From NCBI GenBank assembly GCA_015056655.1, contig SVFV01000008.1, positions 58,835 to 122,834 of the forward strand: a DNA stretch of 64,000 nucleotides, written 5' to 3'. Numbering within the stretch: position 1 is the stretch's first letter; every line of letters begins with the position of its first letter. The position numbers and the translations under genes were made by a program. The stretch comes from Butyrivibrio sp. (GTDB lineage: Bacteria; Bacillota; Clostridia; Lachnospirales; Lachnospiraceae). Shown piece after piece: positions 37,123 to 45,253 of the stretch. The notes under the pieces were generated by a model. The model searched no databases. It had not been told where the DNA came from and saw only the letters and a list, made by a program, of their open reading frames with translations.

Positions 37123-37163
37123 GAACCTATGTTCAGTTTAGCATAGAACAAGTGTACATGCAA
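37123..37163 (-). promoter_or_regulatory. lexA promoter with two LexA boxes
   Basis: On the minus strand a -35 TTGCAT (37163-37158), 17-bp spacer and -10 TAAACT (37140-37135). One box, GAACAAGTGTAC (37146-37157), fills the spacer and another, GAACCTATGTTC (37123-37134), sits just downstream of the -10. Both fit the Gram-positive GAAC-N4-GTTC pattern (the first with one mismatch). Confidence 0.75.
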
Positions 37164-37230
37164 ACATATATTTGGTGGGGTATTTAATGGACACCATAAG
37201 GAATATTATTAGATCAAACAAAAGAAATCA

Positions 37231-37330
37231 TAAAAATCACAAAACACCCACATTGCTGTGAGTGTCCTGCGATTTTCTTATGAGGGGGAGATAGTGATTT
37301 CGTTCATCAACTATCTTGATATTTATCATA
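37231..37330 (-). ncRNA. candidate small RNA or leader between lexA and the yneA-like gene
   Basis: Read on the minus strand there is a hairpin GATAGT-t-GAT / ATC-ACTATC (37315-37290), then an unpaired C-rich stretch CTCCCCCTC. A 9-bp stem follows with a GCAA tetraloop (37265-37244) and the T-rich tract TTTGTGATTTTTA. The terminator stem contains a G-U wobble on this strand but an A-C mismatch on the other, which favours minus-strand transcription. The C-rich loop resembles anti-Shine-Dalgarno seeds of Gram-positive regulatory RNAs. I could not find a convincing promoter; start position is a guess. Confidence 0.35.
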
Positions 37331-37411
37331 CTCTCATATTATGAATAAATTATGAACAGAAACGAATGATTTCTTTAAGATTTTGTTTAGAAAGTTTATA
37401 AAAAATTTATA

Positions 37412-37494
37412 GAACAAATGTACGAAATAAATATTGACAAAAGAAAGTATGTTCGATATATTTTCTATAGAACAGTTGTTCGCAACATTTGTTC
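37412..37494 (+). promoter_or_regulatory. SOS promoter of the yneA-like gene with four LexA-like boxes
   Basis: The -35 TTGACA (37434-37439), 17-bp spacer and -10 TATATT (37457-37462) make a near-consensus promoter. LexA-like boxes are at 37412-37423 (GAACAAATGTAC), 37443-37454 (GAAAGTATGTTC, inside the spacer), 37470-37481 (GAACAGTTGTTC, perfect arms) and 37483-37494 (CAACATTTGTTC). The last two are end to end over the transcription start region. Strong SOS repression is expected. Confidence 0.8.
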
Positions 37495-37515
37495 GATATC
37501 TCAGGAGGGAGACGT

Positions 37516-37932
37516 ATGAATACCAACATTAGAAACGCATCAATCTACACTAACTTAGACACTTATAACACAGACGTAATCAGATTGATCTACAGCCGTA
37601 GAAGGAGAGAGAGACAGCTTCATCGTAGAATTACTATTTTTGTAATTATGACATCAGTTATCCTTTTCCTTGGTATTTTCCTTTCATTCTCATTTCTTTC
37701 TGATGCGAAGGGTGATAGCGAACACGAACAGAAAATGTACTATTCAGTTGTTACCATCACAGCTGGTGATACATTATGGTCAATAGCTGAGGAACACATG
37801 GATCCTCTTCATTATAAAAATGTAGAGGCATTTGTTGGCGATATTGCTAAAATCAACAGGATTCATATAGATTCACAGCTCACTGCCGGGGGATGTCTAC
37901 AGGTTCCTTACTACTCAGATGAGGATAAATAA
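37516..37932 (+). CDS. YneA-like SOS cell-division inhibitor, LysM membrane protein
   Basis: A 138-residue protein with a basic cytoplasmic segment (RRRRERQLHRR), one membrane helix at about 40-61, and an extracellular LysM domain at about 76-131 (ITAGDTLWSIAEEH). This is the architecture of YneA, which halts septation during DNA damage. The divergent position to lexA and the four LexA-like boxes support that role. The start ATG 37516 follows AGGAGGGAG; an upstream in-frame codon overlaps an operator box and is rejected. Sequence identity to YneA appears low outside LysM, so I leave the symbol empty. Confidence 0.85.
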   Translation: MNTNIRNASIYTNLDTYNTDVIRLIYSRRRRERQLHRRITIFVIMTSVILFLGIFLSFSFLSDAKGDSEHEQKMYYSVVTITAGDTLWSIAEEHMDPLHYKNVEAFVGDIAKINRIHIDSQLTAGGCLQVPYYSDEDK

Positions 37933-38049
37933 TTGAGTTTATAAAGCACAAGGATTTGTGTTACTTTCATCAAAAAAAATAAATATTTGTATAAACAAAT
38001 ATGATATAATCAAAGTATATATAGAATACTTTTTGATGGAGGTTCGCAT

Positions 38050-38676
38050 ATGAATACAATCATTACAATCGGCAGACAATTTGGTTCCGGTGGAAGAGAA
38101 ATTGGAATGAAAGTAGCGGAACACTTTGGCATCAAATTTTATGATAAGGAACTGTTGACCAGAGCAGCATCTGAGAGCGGCTTTGCTAAAGAGATGATAC
38201 AGGATCATGATGAGAGACCTACAACATCTTTCCTCTATAACCTTGTTATGGATACGTATTCATTTGGCTATAACTCATCAAGTTTTGTTGATATGCCCAT
38301 CAGTCACAAGATATTCCTTGCTCAGTTCGATACTATTAAAAAGATTGCTGACGAGGGTCCCTGCGTAATCGTAGGTCGTTGTGCTGATTATGCGCTTGCT
38401 GACTATAAGAATGTTATCAATATCTTCATCCATGCTGACGAAGAGGATAAGATTCAACGTGTAATGGAGCGCTACGAAGACGTTACCACCAGGGATAAAG
38501 CTCTTGAGATGCTCATTAAGAAGGATAAGCAGCGTCAGAGCTATTACAACTATTACTCATCCAAGAAGTGGGGCAGATCAGATACTTATGATCTTACAAT
38601 TAACAGCAGCGTTCTTGGTATTGATGGTTCCGTTAAACTTGTGACTCAGTTTGTTGAGGATTTTGAAAATCGTTAA
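38050..38676 (+). CDS. cytidylate kinase-like family protein
   Basis: A 208-residue P-loop protein of the cytidylate-kinase-like family (often annotated AAA or Cmk-like). TIGRQFGSGGREIGMKVAE is a Walker A variant at residues 5-23, and CVIVGRCADYAL near 105 plus the RxxRQSYYNYYSSKKWG region near 160 are typical. The family phosphorylates a nucleotide or nucleotide-like substrate, but the true substrate is unknown. GGAGG at 38038 sets the start. A strong terminator follows, so the gene is probably monocistronic. Confidence 0.85.
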   Translation: MNTIITIGRQFGSGGREIGMKVAEHFGIKFYDKELLTRAASESGFAKEMIQDHDERPTTSFLYNLVMDTYSFGYNSSSFVDMPISHKIFLAQFDTIKKIADEGPCVIVGRCADYALADYKNVINIFIHADEEDKIQRVMERYEDVTTRDKALEMLIKKDKQRQSYYNYYSSKKWGRSDTYDLTINSSVLGIDGSVKLVTQFVEDFENR

Positions 38677-38712
38677 ATCTTCTTTATTTGAACATTATCA
38701 TTAAGTATTTAA

Positions 38713-38735
38713 GGGAGCTTTTTAGCTCCCTTTTT
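38713..38735 (+). terminator. terminator after the cytidylate-kinase-like gene
   Basis: GGGAGCT (38713-38719) pairs with AGCTCCC (38724-38730), followed by TTTTT. Confidence 0.85.
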
Positions 38736-38809
38736 CAATATATAAATTAGATTTATATAGCAGAAATTGAATAATCAAAATACAATTATTTTTCTTGCGA
38801 GGTAAAAAA

Positions 38810-39403
38810 ATGTCTTATAATTTCTTTGCTATTATTTCCAGAATGAAATATATAGAACGCTGGGCTTTAATGCGCAATTCAAGGCAGGAGAATTTAAGTG
38901 AGCATTCCTTAGAGGTTGCCATGATAGCACATGCGTTATGTGTAATTGGCAATGTCAGATATGGCAGACATCTTGATGCTGAGAAGGCTGCACTTATTGG
39001 CCTTTACCATGATGCATCTGAGATTATAACTGGGGATATGCCTACACCTGTTAAATATTATAATGATGAAATCAAACAGGCATATAAGAAGGTTGAAGCA
39101 ATCGCTGATATCCAGCTTTTACATAAGCTTCCCGAGGACCTTAGACCAGCTTTTGAGGATATATTTAAAGGAAGTGAGACTGAGGACGAGAAGTATATGA
39201 GAAGGCTTGTTAAAGCTGCTGATAAGCTCTCAGCCTTAATTAAATGTATTGAAGAGAAGAATGCTGGTAATAGTGAGTTCAGAACAGCTAAGGAAAGCAC
39301 TATGAAGTCAATCAAGCAGATGAAGAAGGAACTTCCTGAGATTACAGACTTTATGGATGACTTCCTTGAACCCTATGGAAAGACTTTGGATGAACTTTCA
39401 TAA
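38810..39403 (+). CDS. YfbR-type 5'-deoxynucleotidase (HD domain)
   Basis: A 197-residue HD-domain phosphohydrolase. RMKYIERWALMRNSRQENLSEHSLEVAMIAH carries the first metal His and specificity residues of YfbR, and LIGLYHDASEIITGDMPTPVKY near 62-83 the HD pair. YfbR removes phosphate from dNMPs. The start ATG 38810 follows GCGAGG; an in-frame codon at 38795 lies in the binding site. It is followed by an AT-rich weak hairpin (39403-39426) and then the sigma factor locus. Confidence 0.9.
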   Translation: MSYNFFAIISRMKYIERWALMRNSRQENLSEHSLEVAMIAHALCVIGNVRYGRHLDAEKAALIGLYHDASEIITGDMPTPVKYYNDEIKQAYKKVEAIADIQLLHKLPEDLRPAFEDIFKGSETEDEKYMRRLVKAADKLSALIKCIEEKNAGNSEFRTAKESTMKSIKQMKKELPEITDFMDDFLEPYGKTLDELS

Positions 39404-39492
39404 ATATTCTAAAAAAATATTTTTCTGAACATCCAGTATTTATGCGTAATTATGACTCTTTAATTATTTTTTGAAAATTTTTTTATAATTTT

Positions 39493-39521
39493 TGCAACAT
39501 TTTTTATTTCCCATCTGTATA
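39493..39521 (+). promoter_or_regulatory. candidate ECF sigma promoter
   Basis: TGCAAC (39493-39498), a T-rich 17-bp spacer and TGTATA (39516-39521), 43 bases before the lipoprotein start. The TGnAAC-T-tract / GTATA layout resembles promoters of ECF factors such as SigW and SigM. The operon encodes an ECF factor, so self-activation is likely. Confidence 0.55.
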
Positions 39522-39564
39522 TAAAGTAGAACAGCAAAAAACACTTAATACGGAGGGAAGTATT

Positions 39565-41253
39565 ATGAAGAAGAATTACAGAGTTTTATCAACAATCACA
39601 GCAGTTACAATGGTAACAGGAACACTTGCTGGATGTGGATCATCTAAGTATGAAACCGTAGCAACAGAAGCTCCTGCAACTGCAACAGAGACATCCTATG
39701 ACGCAGATTACAGCTACTCAAATACCAAGAGCTATGATTACACAGCTGAAGCTACTTGTGATGAAGCTGCTACAGAGTGCGCAGGCGCTTATGTAGAGGA
39801 TGCATGTGAAACAGCAGCTATTGATCCTTATGCAAATGGATACTGGAGATATGTTGAACCAAATACAGAATCTTATGAGAATTATGAAGAGAACGGATTT
39901 AATCTGGTAATGTCCAATCCGCTTTCTACATTTGCAGCAGACGTTGATACAGCTTCATATTCAAATGTAAGAAGAATGATTGAAAACGGATATGCAATAA
40001 ACGACATTAACCCCGATGCAGTCAGAGTAGAAGAGTTCCTTAACTACTTCAGTTATGATCTTAATGATCCTGTTGGAAATGAGAAATTTGGCTTTACAAG
40101 TGAAGTTTCAGAGTGCCCTTGGAACGAAGGCCACAAGATTATGTTTGTAGGTATGAAGACAAAGGACGTTGATCTTCGCGAGGCACCGGATTCAAACCTT
40201 GTTTTCCTTATCGATGTATCAGGATCAATGGATGATGATAACAAGCTTCCGCTTTTGAAGAAATCCTTTATTGAGCTTGTTGATAAGCTCCCTGAGGACG
40301 GTACAATCTCTATTGTTACATATTCTGGTACAGAGAAAGTCGTACTTTCCGGCGAAAGCATGAGAAATAAGGACAAGATTAAGGATAAGATTGATGGTCT
40401 TGAGGCTGATGGATGCACAAATGGTGAAAGAGGAATCCAGAAGGCTTATGAAATTGCTAAGAGATATTATATTGAAGGTGGAAATAACCGCGTGATCATG
40501 GCTACAGATGGAGATCTCAATGTGGGTATTTCTGATCCCGACGAGCTTGAGAGATTTATCGAGGCAAAGAAAGATGATGGCGTATTCCTTTCCGTCCTTG
40601 GTTTTGGTATGGGGAACTATAAAGATGACAGATTAGAGAGACTTGCAGATTGTGGTAATGGTAACTACGCATATATAGATTCTATGCTTGAAGCTAAGAA
40701 GGTCCTCGTTGATGAAATGGGTGGCACACTTCTTACAGTAGCGAAGGATGTTAAGCTTCAGGTTGAGTTCAACCCTGCAAGAGTTAATTCTTACAGACTT
40801 ATTGGTTATGAGAACAGAGTAATGGATGATGCTGACTTTAATGATGATACTAAGGACGGCGGAGAAATTGGCGCAGGTCACAGTGTTGTAGCATTATATG
40901 AGTTCATTCCTTCAGACTCAGAGCAGGCAATCGACCTTAAATATCAGGATGTTGAAGTTAAGGATACAGACAGCGAATATGCTACACTTAGTGTTAGATT
41001 TAAAGAAATTGACAGCAACAAGTCAGACATTGTATCCGTACCTGTAGACAACACTTCATACACAGAGAATCCTAGTCAGAATCTTATATTCGCTTCAATG
41101 GTTACAGAATTTGCAATGATCCTTAAAGGAAGCGATAATAAAGGTACATCAAGTCTTGAAGATATCATGGCAAGCTACAAGAAAATTGAAAGCCATGATG
41201 AATATAAAGACGAATTCTACCAGATGGTAAGAATGGTCGCAAAGAGAGGTTAA
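39565..41253 (+). CDS. von Willebrand factor type A lipoprotein (YfbK-like)
   Basis: A 562-residue surface lipoprotein. The signal peptide ends in the lipobox TLAGC with Cys24 as the lipidated residue. A Thr/Glu/Tyr-rich spacer (about 30-95) precedes a vWF_A N-terminal domain (NPLSTFAADVDTASYSNVRR). The von Willebrand A domain follows, with intact MIDAS residues Asp217, Ser219 and Ser221 in DVSGSM, and then a DUF3520-like C-terminus. This architecture is that of YfbK. It is four bases before an ECF sigma gene, so it may be a target or sensor of that system. GGAGG at 39552 sets the start. Confidence 0.9.
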   Translation: MKKNYRVLSTITAVTMVTGTLAGCGSSKYETVATEAPATATETSYDADYSYSNTKSYDYTAEATCDEAATECAGAYVEDACETAAIDPYANGYWRYVEPNTESYENYEENGFNLVMSNPLSTFAADVDTASYSNVRRMIENGYAINDINPDAVRVEEFLNYFSYDLNDPVGNEKFGFTSEVSECPWNEGHKIMFVGMKTKDVDLREAPDSNLVFLIDVSGSMDDDNKLPLLKKSFIELVDKLPEDGTISIVTYSGTEKVVLSGESMRNKDKIKDKIDGLEADGCTNGERGIQKAYEIAKRYYIEGGNNRVIMATDGDLNVGISDPDELERFIEAKKDDGVFLSVLGFGMGNYKDDRLERLADCGNGNYAYIDSMLEAKKVLVDEMGGTLLTVAKDVKLQVEFNPARVNSYRLIGYENRVMDDADFNDDTKDGGEIGAGHSVVALYEFIPSDSEQAIDLKYQDVEVKDTDSEYATLSVRFKEIDSNKSDIVSVPVDNTSYTENPSQNLIFASMVTEFAMILKGSDNKGTSSLEDIMASYKKIESHDEYKDEFYQMVRMVAKRG

Positions 41254-41257
41254 AACT

Positions 41258-41887
41258 ATGGAATCAGCTGCAGTGCTGAGTGCTTACGAATTAAGGCACA
41301 GAAAATCATTTGGGGAAATGATCATAGGAAGGATCAAAACTTTCTTCTTATATCTGGTAAGCACTCTAAAATCATCACTTGTAGAAAGTGCCAGTGATGA
41401 AAGCATAGTAGCAGAAAGAGTACTTGCTGAAAAAATAATGGATGATTACGGAGATACTATCCTCAGAGTCGCTTATTCATATCTCCACAACATGAGTGAC
41501 TCGGAGGATATCCTCCAGGAAACCCTTATACAGGTTATAAAGACTAAGCCACAATTTGAAAGCGAAAGCCATAAGAAAGCATGGCTTATAAGAGTTGCCT
41601 CAAATCTCAGCAAGAACAAGATAGATTATAACAAGCTTCGTGACACAGATGAGCTTAACGAAGAGCTCGTTGCTAATGACAGAGAAGATCTGGCTTTTGT
41701 TTGGGATGCTGTAAAGCAGCTCCCGGAAAGGTTTAGAGAAGTTATACATCTTTTTTATCAGGAAGGATATTCTACCAGGGATATATCTGAAATAATCGGT
41801 AGAAATGAGTCCACTGTACGCTCTGATCTTAAAAGGGGTAGGGATCAGTTAAAAATGATTCTGAAGGAGGCGTATGACTTTGAATAA
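41258..41887 (+). CDS. ECF-type RNA polymerase sigma factor
   Basis: A 209-residue ECF sigma factor. Region 2 begins near residue 60 (DTILRVAYSYLHNMSDSEDILQETLIQV) and region 4 near 148 (LPERFREVIHLFYQEGYSTRDISEIIGRNESTVRSDLKRGRDQL), shown here in fragments of the motif. About 55 residues precede region 2, longer than usual; a start near 41441 has no ribosome binding site, whereas GAGG at 41247 supports 41258. It overlaps the following membrane protein by 14 bases, the usual sigma/anti-sigma arrangement. Confidence 0.93.
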   Translation: MESAAVLSAYELRHRKSFGEMIIGRIKTFFLYLVSTLKSSLVESASDESIVAERVLAEKIMDDYGDTILRVAYSYLHNMSDSEDILQETLIQVIKTKPQFESESHKKAWLIRVASNLSKNKIDYNKLRDTDELNEELVANDREDLAFVWDAVKQLPERFREVIHLFYQEGYSTRDISEIIGRNESTVRSDLKRGRDQLKMILKEAYDFE

Positions 41888-42806
41888 ATATAATGAGATC
41901 ATGGAAAATGTAAAAGTCTCGGATGAAATGAGAAAACGCATCCTTGATAATATAGAAAAAGAAGCCTTGGAATCAGAAAAGGTATCTGAAGTAAGCACTA
42001 AGGAAAAGAAATCTGGTGCAACTATAATAAACTTCAGGCAGTATGCAAAGGCTGCAGCCGCTATAGCTTTATTAATTGCAGGCTTTGGTGTTTCAAGCCT
42101 TGTTCTAGGCAGATTTGGCTCAAAGAATATGGAAAGCTCTGCACCTGCAGCTACTGAAAGCGCACAGGAATTTGCTATGGAAGCTACAGATTCAGCAGAA
42201 CTTTATGAAGAATCTGCATTAGAAACAGAAGAAGCTATTGATTCCGCAGCCGAATACGCTAACGAAGATGAATTAGCAGGCGCTATGTATGATGCTGAAC
42301 CATCCTTGTCACCTGAGAGAACAGATGATAGCAAAAATGGAATGAAGTCAGAGAGCGCTGGCGCAGTTGAAACAGAAGGCGAAGCAGCCACTGAACAAGC
42401 AGCAGATGCAACCTGGGAAGTTAAAGAATATGCATCTGCCGAGGAGCTTTCAAAGGAAAGTCATATTGCCATTTCAGATATAGAATCTTTAAAGGATGTT
42501 GCTACAGAAATCACATATCGATATTACTATACTTTAGGCATAGTCGAAATTCAGTATCAGACATCTGATAACCAGTTTACATATAGAAAGTCGCCAACCA
42601 GATATGATTATTTCCTTACTGGTAACTATGAATTCTATGAAACAAAAGAGACTGAAGTTATAAATAATGTTTCCTGCACTATAGAAGGATATGGATCATC
42701 ATACCTGCAGGCAACCTGGTCCACAGACGATGGTAATTATTCATTTTTCTCTGAAAATGGTATGAGCCTTACTGAGTTTGAAGATATCCTAAAGGATGCG
42801 ATATAA
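41874..42806 (+). CDS. membrane-anchored anti-sigma-like protein
   Basis: A 310-residue single-pass protein. Residues 1-55 are cytoplasmic and helical (NEIMENVKVSDEMRKRILDNI), as in anti-sigma domains. A membrane helix spans about 57-79, followed by an acidic low-complexity linker (about 85-185, rich in Ala, Glu, Ser and Thr). A C-terminal extracellular domain of about 120 residues follows (YRYYYTLGIVEIQYQ; WSTDDGNYSFFSEN), similar to DUF4367-type domains. Overlap with the ECF sigma gene supports its role as the cognate inhibitor. No zinc-binding HxxxCxxC motif is visible. Confidence 0.82.
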   Translation: MTLNKYNEIMENVKVSDEMRKRILDNIEKEALESEKVSEVSTKEKKSGATIINFRQYAKAAAAIALLIAGFGVSSLVLGRFGSKNMESSAPAATESAQEFAMEATDSAELYEESALETEEAIDSAAEYANEDELAGAMYDAEPSLSPERTDDSKNGMKSESAGAVETEGEAATEQAADATWEVKEYASAEELSKESHIAISDIESLKDVATEITYRYYYTLGIVEIQYQTSDNQFTYRKSPTRYDYFLTGNYEFYETKETEVINNVSCTIEGYGSSYLQATWSTDDGNYSFFSENGMSLTEFEDILKDAI

Positions 42807-42848
42807 TTAAACACAAATAAATACTTTCTTTGAAGGGGGATTTTGACT

Positions 42849-45089
42849 GTGAGGGGGAACAGTAAATTCTTTAAAGCTTTTAAAGTCACGTTATTTGCAC
42901 TGGTTGTATCTGTGCCTTGCTTTTGGTGCGTTCCAAATGCCACTATATATGCAGGCGCAGCTACTGCCGGGACTTATACATGGAATCAGCTTAAGCAGTA
43001 CCTTTCTTATGGTACAAGCATTACCCTCACAAGTGATGTCAAATGCGACAATCCTTCTGGCAAAGATAACTATCTTTTTATTCCCAAGGGCAAAAACATA
43101 ACACTTGATTTGAATGGCCATACCATAGACAGAGCCTTGACTGCTTCAACTACAAATGGAGAAGTCATTAGAGTAGAAGGAACGCTTACTATAACAGGAA
43201 ATGGAGTTATAAAGGGCGGATTCACTTCTACTAATGGCGGTGGAATTAATGTAAATAACGGAGAGCTCATCATGAAAAATGGAGAGATCTCTAGAAATAC
43301 TGCTTTAAAAAAAGGCGCTGGAGTATATGTATCAAGTGCTAGTTCCTTCGTTATGGATGGAGGCAAAATCTGCAATAACTATGTCAAATCCGGTAATGAC
43401 TTAAGCGGAAATAGTCATGGTGGTGGCGTAAGCATTCATGGCGGTTCATTTACTATGAATAATGGTGCTATTTCTGGCAACAGGGCTGATGCATATGGCG
43501 GTGGCGTAAGTATCGACAATTATTCAGGTAGTTACGGCGTATTTAATCTAAATAGTGGAAGTATTTCTGGAAACTATGCAGGAAGATCTGGTGGCGGAGT
43601 TTACATAAAAAAGGACTCCACCATGAATTTGAAAGATGCTTCTGTAACAGGGAACACTTCGGCCTGGTCCGCTGCTGGAATTTATGATAACGGAATACTT
43701 AGAGTTAGTGGATACACCCTCGTCGAAGGAAACAACTCTACCAGATCAGGTTCTGCGCCTTTTACTTCGAATGTACACCTACCAGATTCTAATACTGATT
43801 CAATTCAGGCAAATGGCTTGAGGCAAGGCTCAAATATAGGAGTTTCCAGGGAAACATATAGCGGAAAAATAATTGCAACTGGAGTATTAGAATCAGAAAA
43901 AGAAAGCTTTTTCAGTGATGATGATAATCATGATTTTATATACTCATCTATAGATAAGACTCTTAGAAATAACGATAATCTGATCATTGTAGAGTTTAGA
44001 GATGAAGAAGACAGGCTTATCAAAAGAGAAAAACATATTAAAGGAGATAAGCTTACAGTTCCTGATATTGGTCAGCCCGGTATAAGAGTGATTTCCTGGT
44101 ACTATGGTGATAATAAAACAGAATGGGACTTCAATAATTCTGTGAATGCAAATCTGATTCTGTATGCAAAAAAGGAGAAGATTTTTACAGATGAAGCTGT
44201 AACAATTTCAAATGCAGTATATTCAGGTGTGACTCAGAAACCAGAATTTAAGTGGAATAATGAGCCACTGACTCTTGGAACAGATTATACTATAACACCT
44301 GTTACTTCAATGAAAAATGCAGGAAATTACAGTGTTACAATAACAGCAATTGGAAAATATGGTTCAAGCAGCGTCACTAAGACATTTACAATAGCCAAGA
44401 AGAATCTTATTGTTAAAGCAAATGACCACACCATTTATAACAATCAAGCACCTGAAAATAACGGCGTAGCCTACGACGGATTTGTTAATGGTGAAAACGC
44501 TGGTGTGCTCAAAGGAACACTTGCTTTTGACTATACATACAGACAAAACGCTGCACCTGGAGTGTATAAAATAACTCCAAAGGGTCTTAGCTCAGATAAC
44601 TATAATATAAGCTTCCAGTCGGGAAATTTATACGTAAACGCTTATCAGGATGATACCTCAGCACAGAACACATCCGATAATATGGATGGCACTTCAAATT
44701 CTGATAATCAAGGTAATAGCTCTGAACAGCAAAGTAGCACCGAATATCAAAATCCTGTTCAGAATGTAAAGAGCGCACCTGAAAAGATTGATAAGAAGCA
44801 GAAAAATCCTGGAATCAAGAGCGTAAAAGCTAAAGGCAAGAATATTACAATTACCTGGAAAAAAGGCGATAAAAAGCTCAAGGGCTATGAGATTCAGTAC
44901 AGCACTGATAAGAAATTCAAAAAGAATGTTAAATCTGTAAAAATCTCTAAGATCAAGACCACGAGCAAAACCATTAAAAAGCTTAAGAAGGGAACATATT
45001 ACATTCGTATAAGGACCTACAAAACAGATAAGAAAAAAGTTATCACTTATTCTGCATGGAGTAAATCTAAGAAAGTAAAGATAAAATAA
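42849..45089 (+). CDS. secreted beta-helix surface protein with MBG-like and fibronectin-like domains
   Basis: A 746-residue secreted protein. A signal peptide (about 1-35) is followed by a right-handed beta-helix at about 55-310 with repeated GGGVxI and GAISGN/SISGN turns of the parallel-helix, polymorphic-outer-membrane-like type. A linker domain follows, then an MBG-like Ig domain at about 490-600 (YNNQAPENNGVAYDGF). A Ser/Asn/Gln linker and a C-terminal lysine-rich fibronectin-like domain complete it. Adhesion or carbohydrate binding is plausible but unproven. The start GTG 42849 is eight bases after AAGGGGGA; TTG 42843 is too close. The stop codon begins the inverted repeat at 45088. Confidence 0.82.
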   Translation: MRGNSKFFKAFKVTLFALVVSVPCFWCVPNATIYAGAATAGTYTWNQLKQYLSYGTSITLTSDVKCDNPSGKDNYLFIPKGKNITLDLNGHTIDRALTASTTNGEVIRVEGTLTITGNGVIKGGFTSTNGGGINVNNGELIMKNGEISRNTALKKGAGVYVSSASSFVMDGGKICNNYVKSGNDLSGNSHGGGVSIHGGSFTMNNGAISGNRADAYGGGVSIDNYSGSYGVFNLNSGSISGNYAGRSGGGVYIKKDSTMNLKDASVTGNTSAWSAAGIYDNGILRVSGYTLVEGNNSTRSGSAPFTSNVHLPDSNTDSIQANGLRQGSNIGVSRETYSGKIIATGVLESEKESFFSDDDNHDFIYSSIDKTLRNNDNLIIVEFRDEEDRLIKREKHIKGDKLTVPDIGQPGIRVISWYYGDNKTEWDFNNSVNANLILYAKKEKIFTDEAVTISNAVYSGVTQKPEFKWNNEPLTLGTDYTITPVTSMKNAGNYSVTITAIGKYGSSSVTKTFTIAKKNLIVKANDHTIYNNQAPENNGVAYDGFVNGENAGVLKGTLAFDYTYRQNAAPGVYKITPKGLSSDNYNISFQSGNLYVNAYQDDTSAQNTSDNMDGTSNSDNQGNSSEQQSSTEYQNPVQNVKSAPEKIDKKQKNPGIKSVKAKGKNITITWKKGDKKLKGYEIQYSTDKKFKKNVKSVKISKIKTTSKTIKKLKKGTYYIRIRTYKTDKKKVITYSAWSKSKKVKIK

Positions 45090-45253
45090 AAAATCCAACT
45101 GATTAAAGATTATAAATATATCCCATGAAACTGTTTTTAAACACGTCGGTACTATGCACCGTTCTTTGGTGCATTAGTATCCGCTACGTGTTTAATAGAG
45201 CGAAAGCGTCAGTAGAATGGGATATATTATAATCATCAAAAGTTGGATTTTTT
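45088..45253. repeat. 166-bp nested inverted repeat between convergent genes
   Basis: Outer arms AAAAAATCCAACT (45088-45100) and AGTTGGATTTTTT (45241-45253) are perfect complements and take in parts of both flanking stop codons. Inside, GATTATAaATATATCCCAT (45108-45126) pairs with ATGGGATATATTATAATC (45217-45234). Further in, ACTG pairs with CAGT, AAACACGT with ACGTGTTT, and GGTACTAtGCACC with GGTGCAttAGTATCC. A small GCGAAAGC hairpin sits on the 3' side. It can act as a bidirectional terminator but is far larger than needed. Structured RNA or a recombinase site are alternatives. Confidence 0.8.

Noticed and set aside
41441..41887. A shorter start for the ECF sigma factor
   Set aside because: The position would give a more typical length, but no ribosome binding site precedes it, while GAGG precedes 41258.
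45088..45253. SRP (4.5S) RNA
   Set aside because: The long hairpin shape invites this call, but the conserved GGUxxGGAAGGAAGCA loop is absent.
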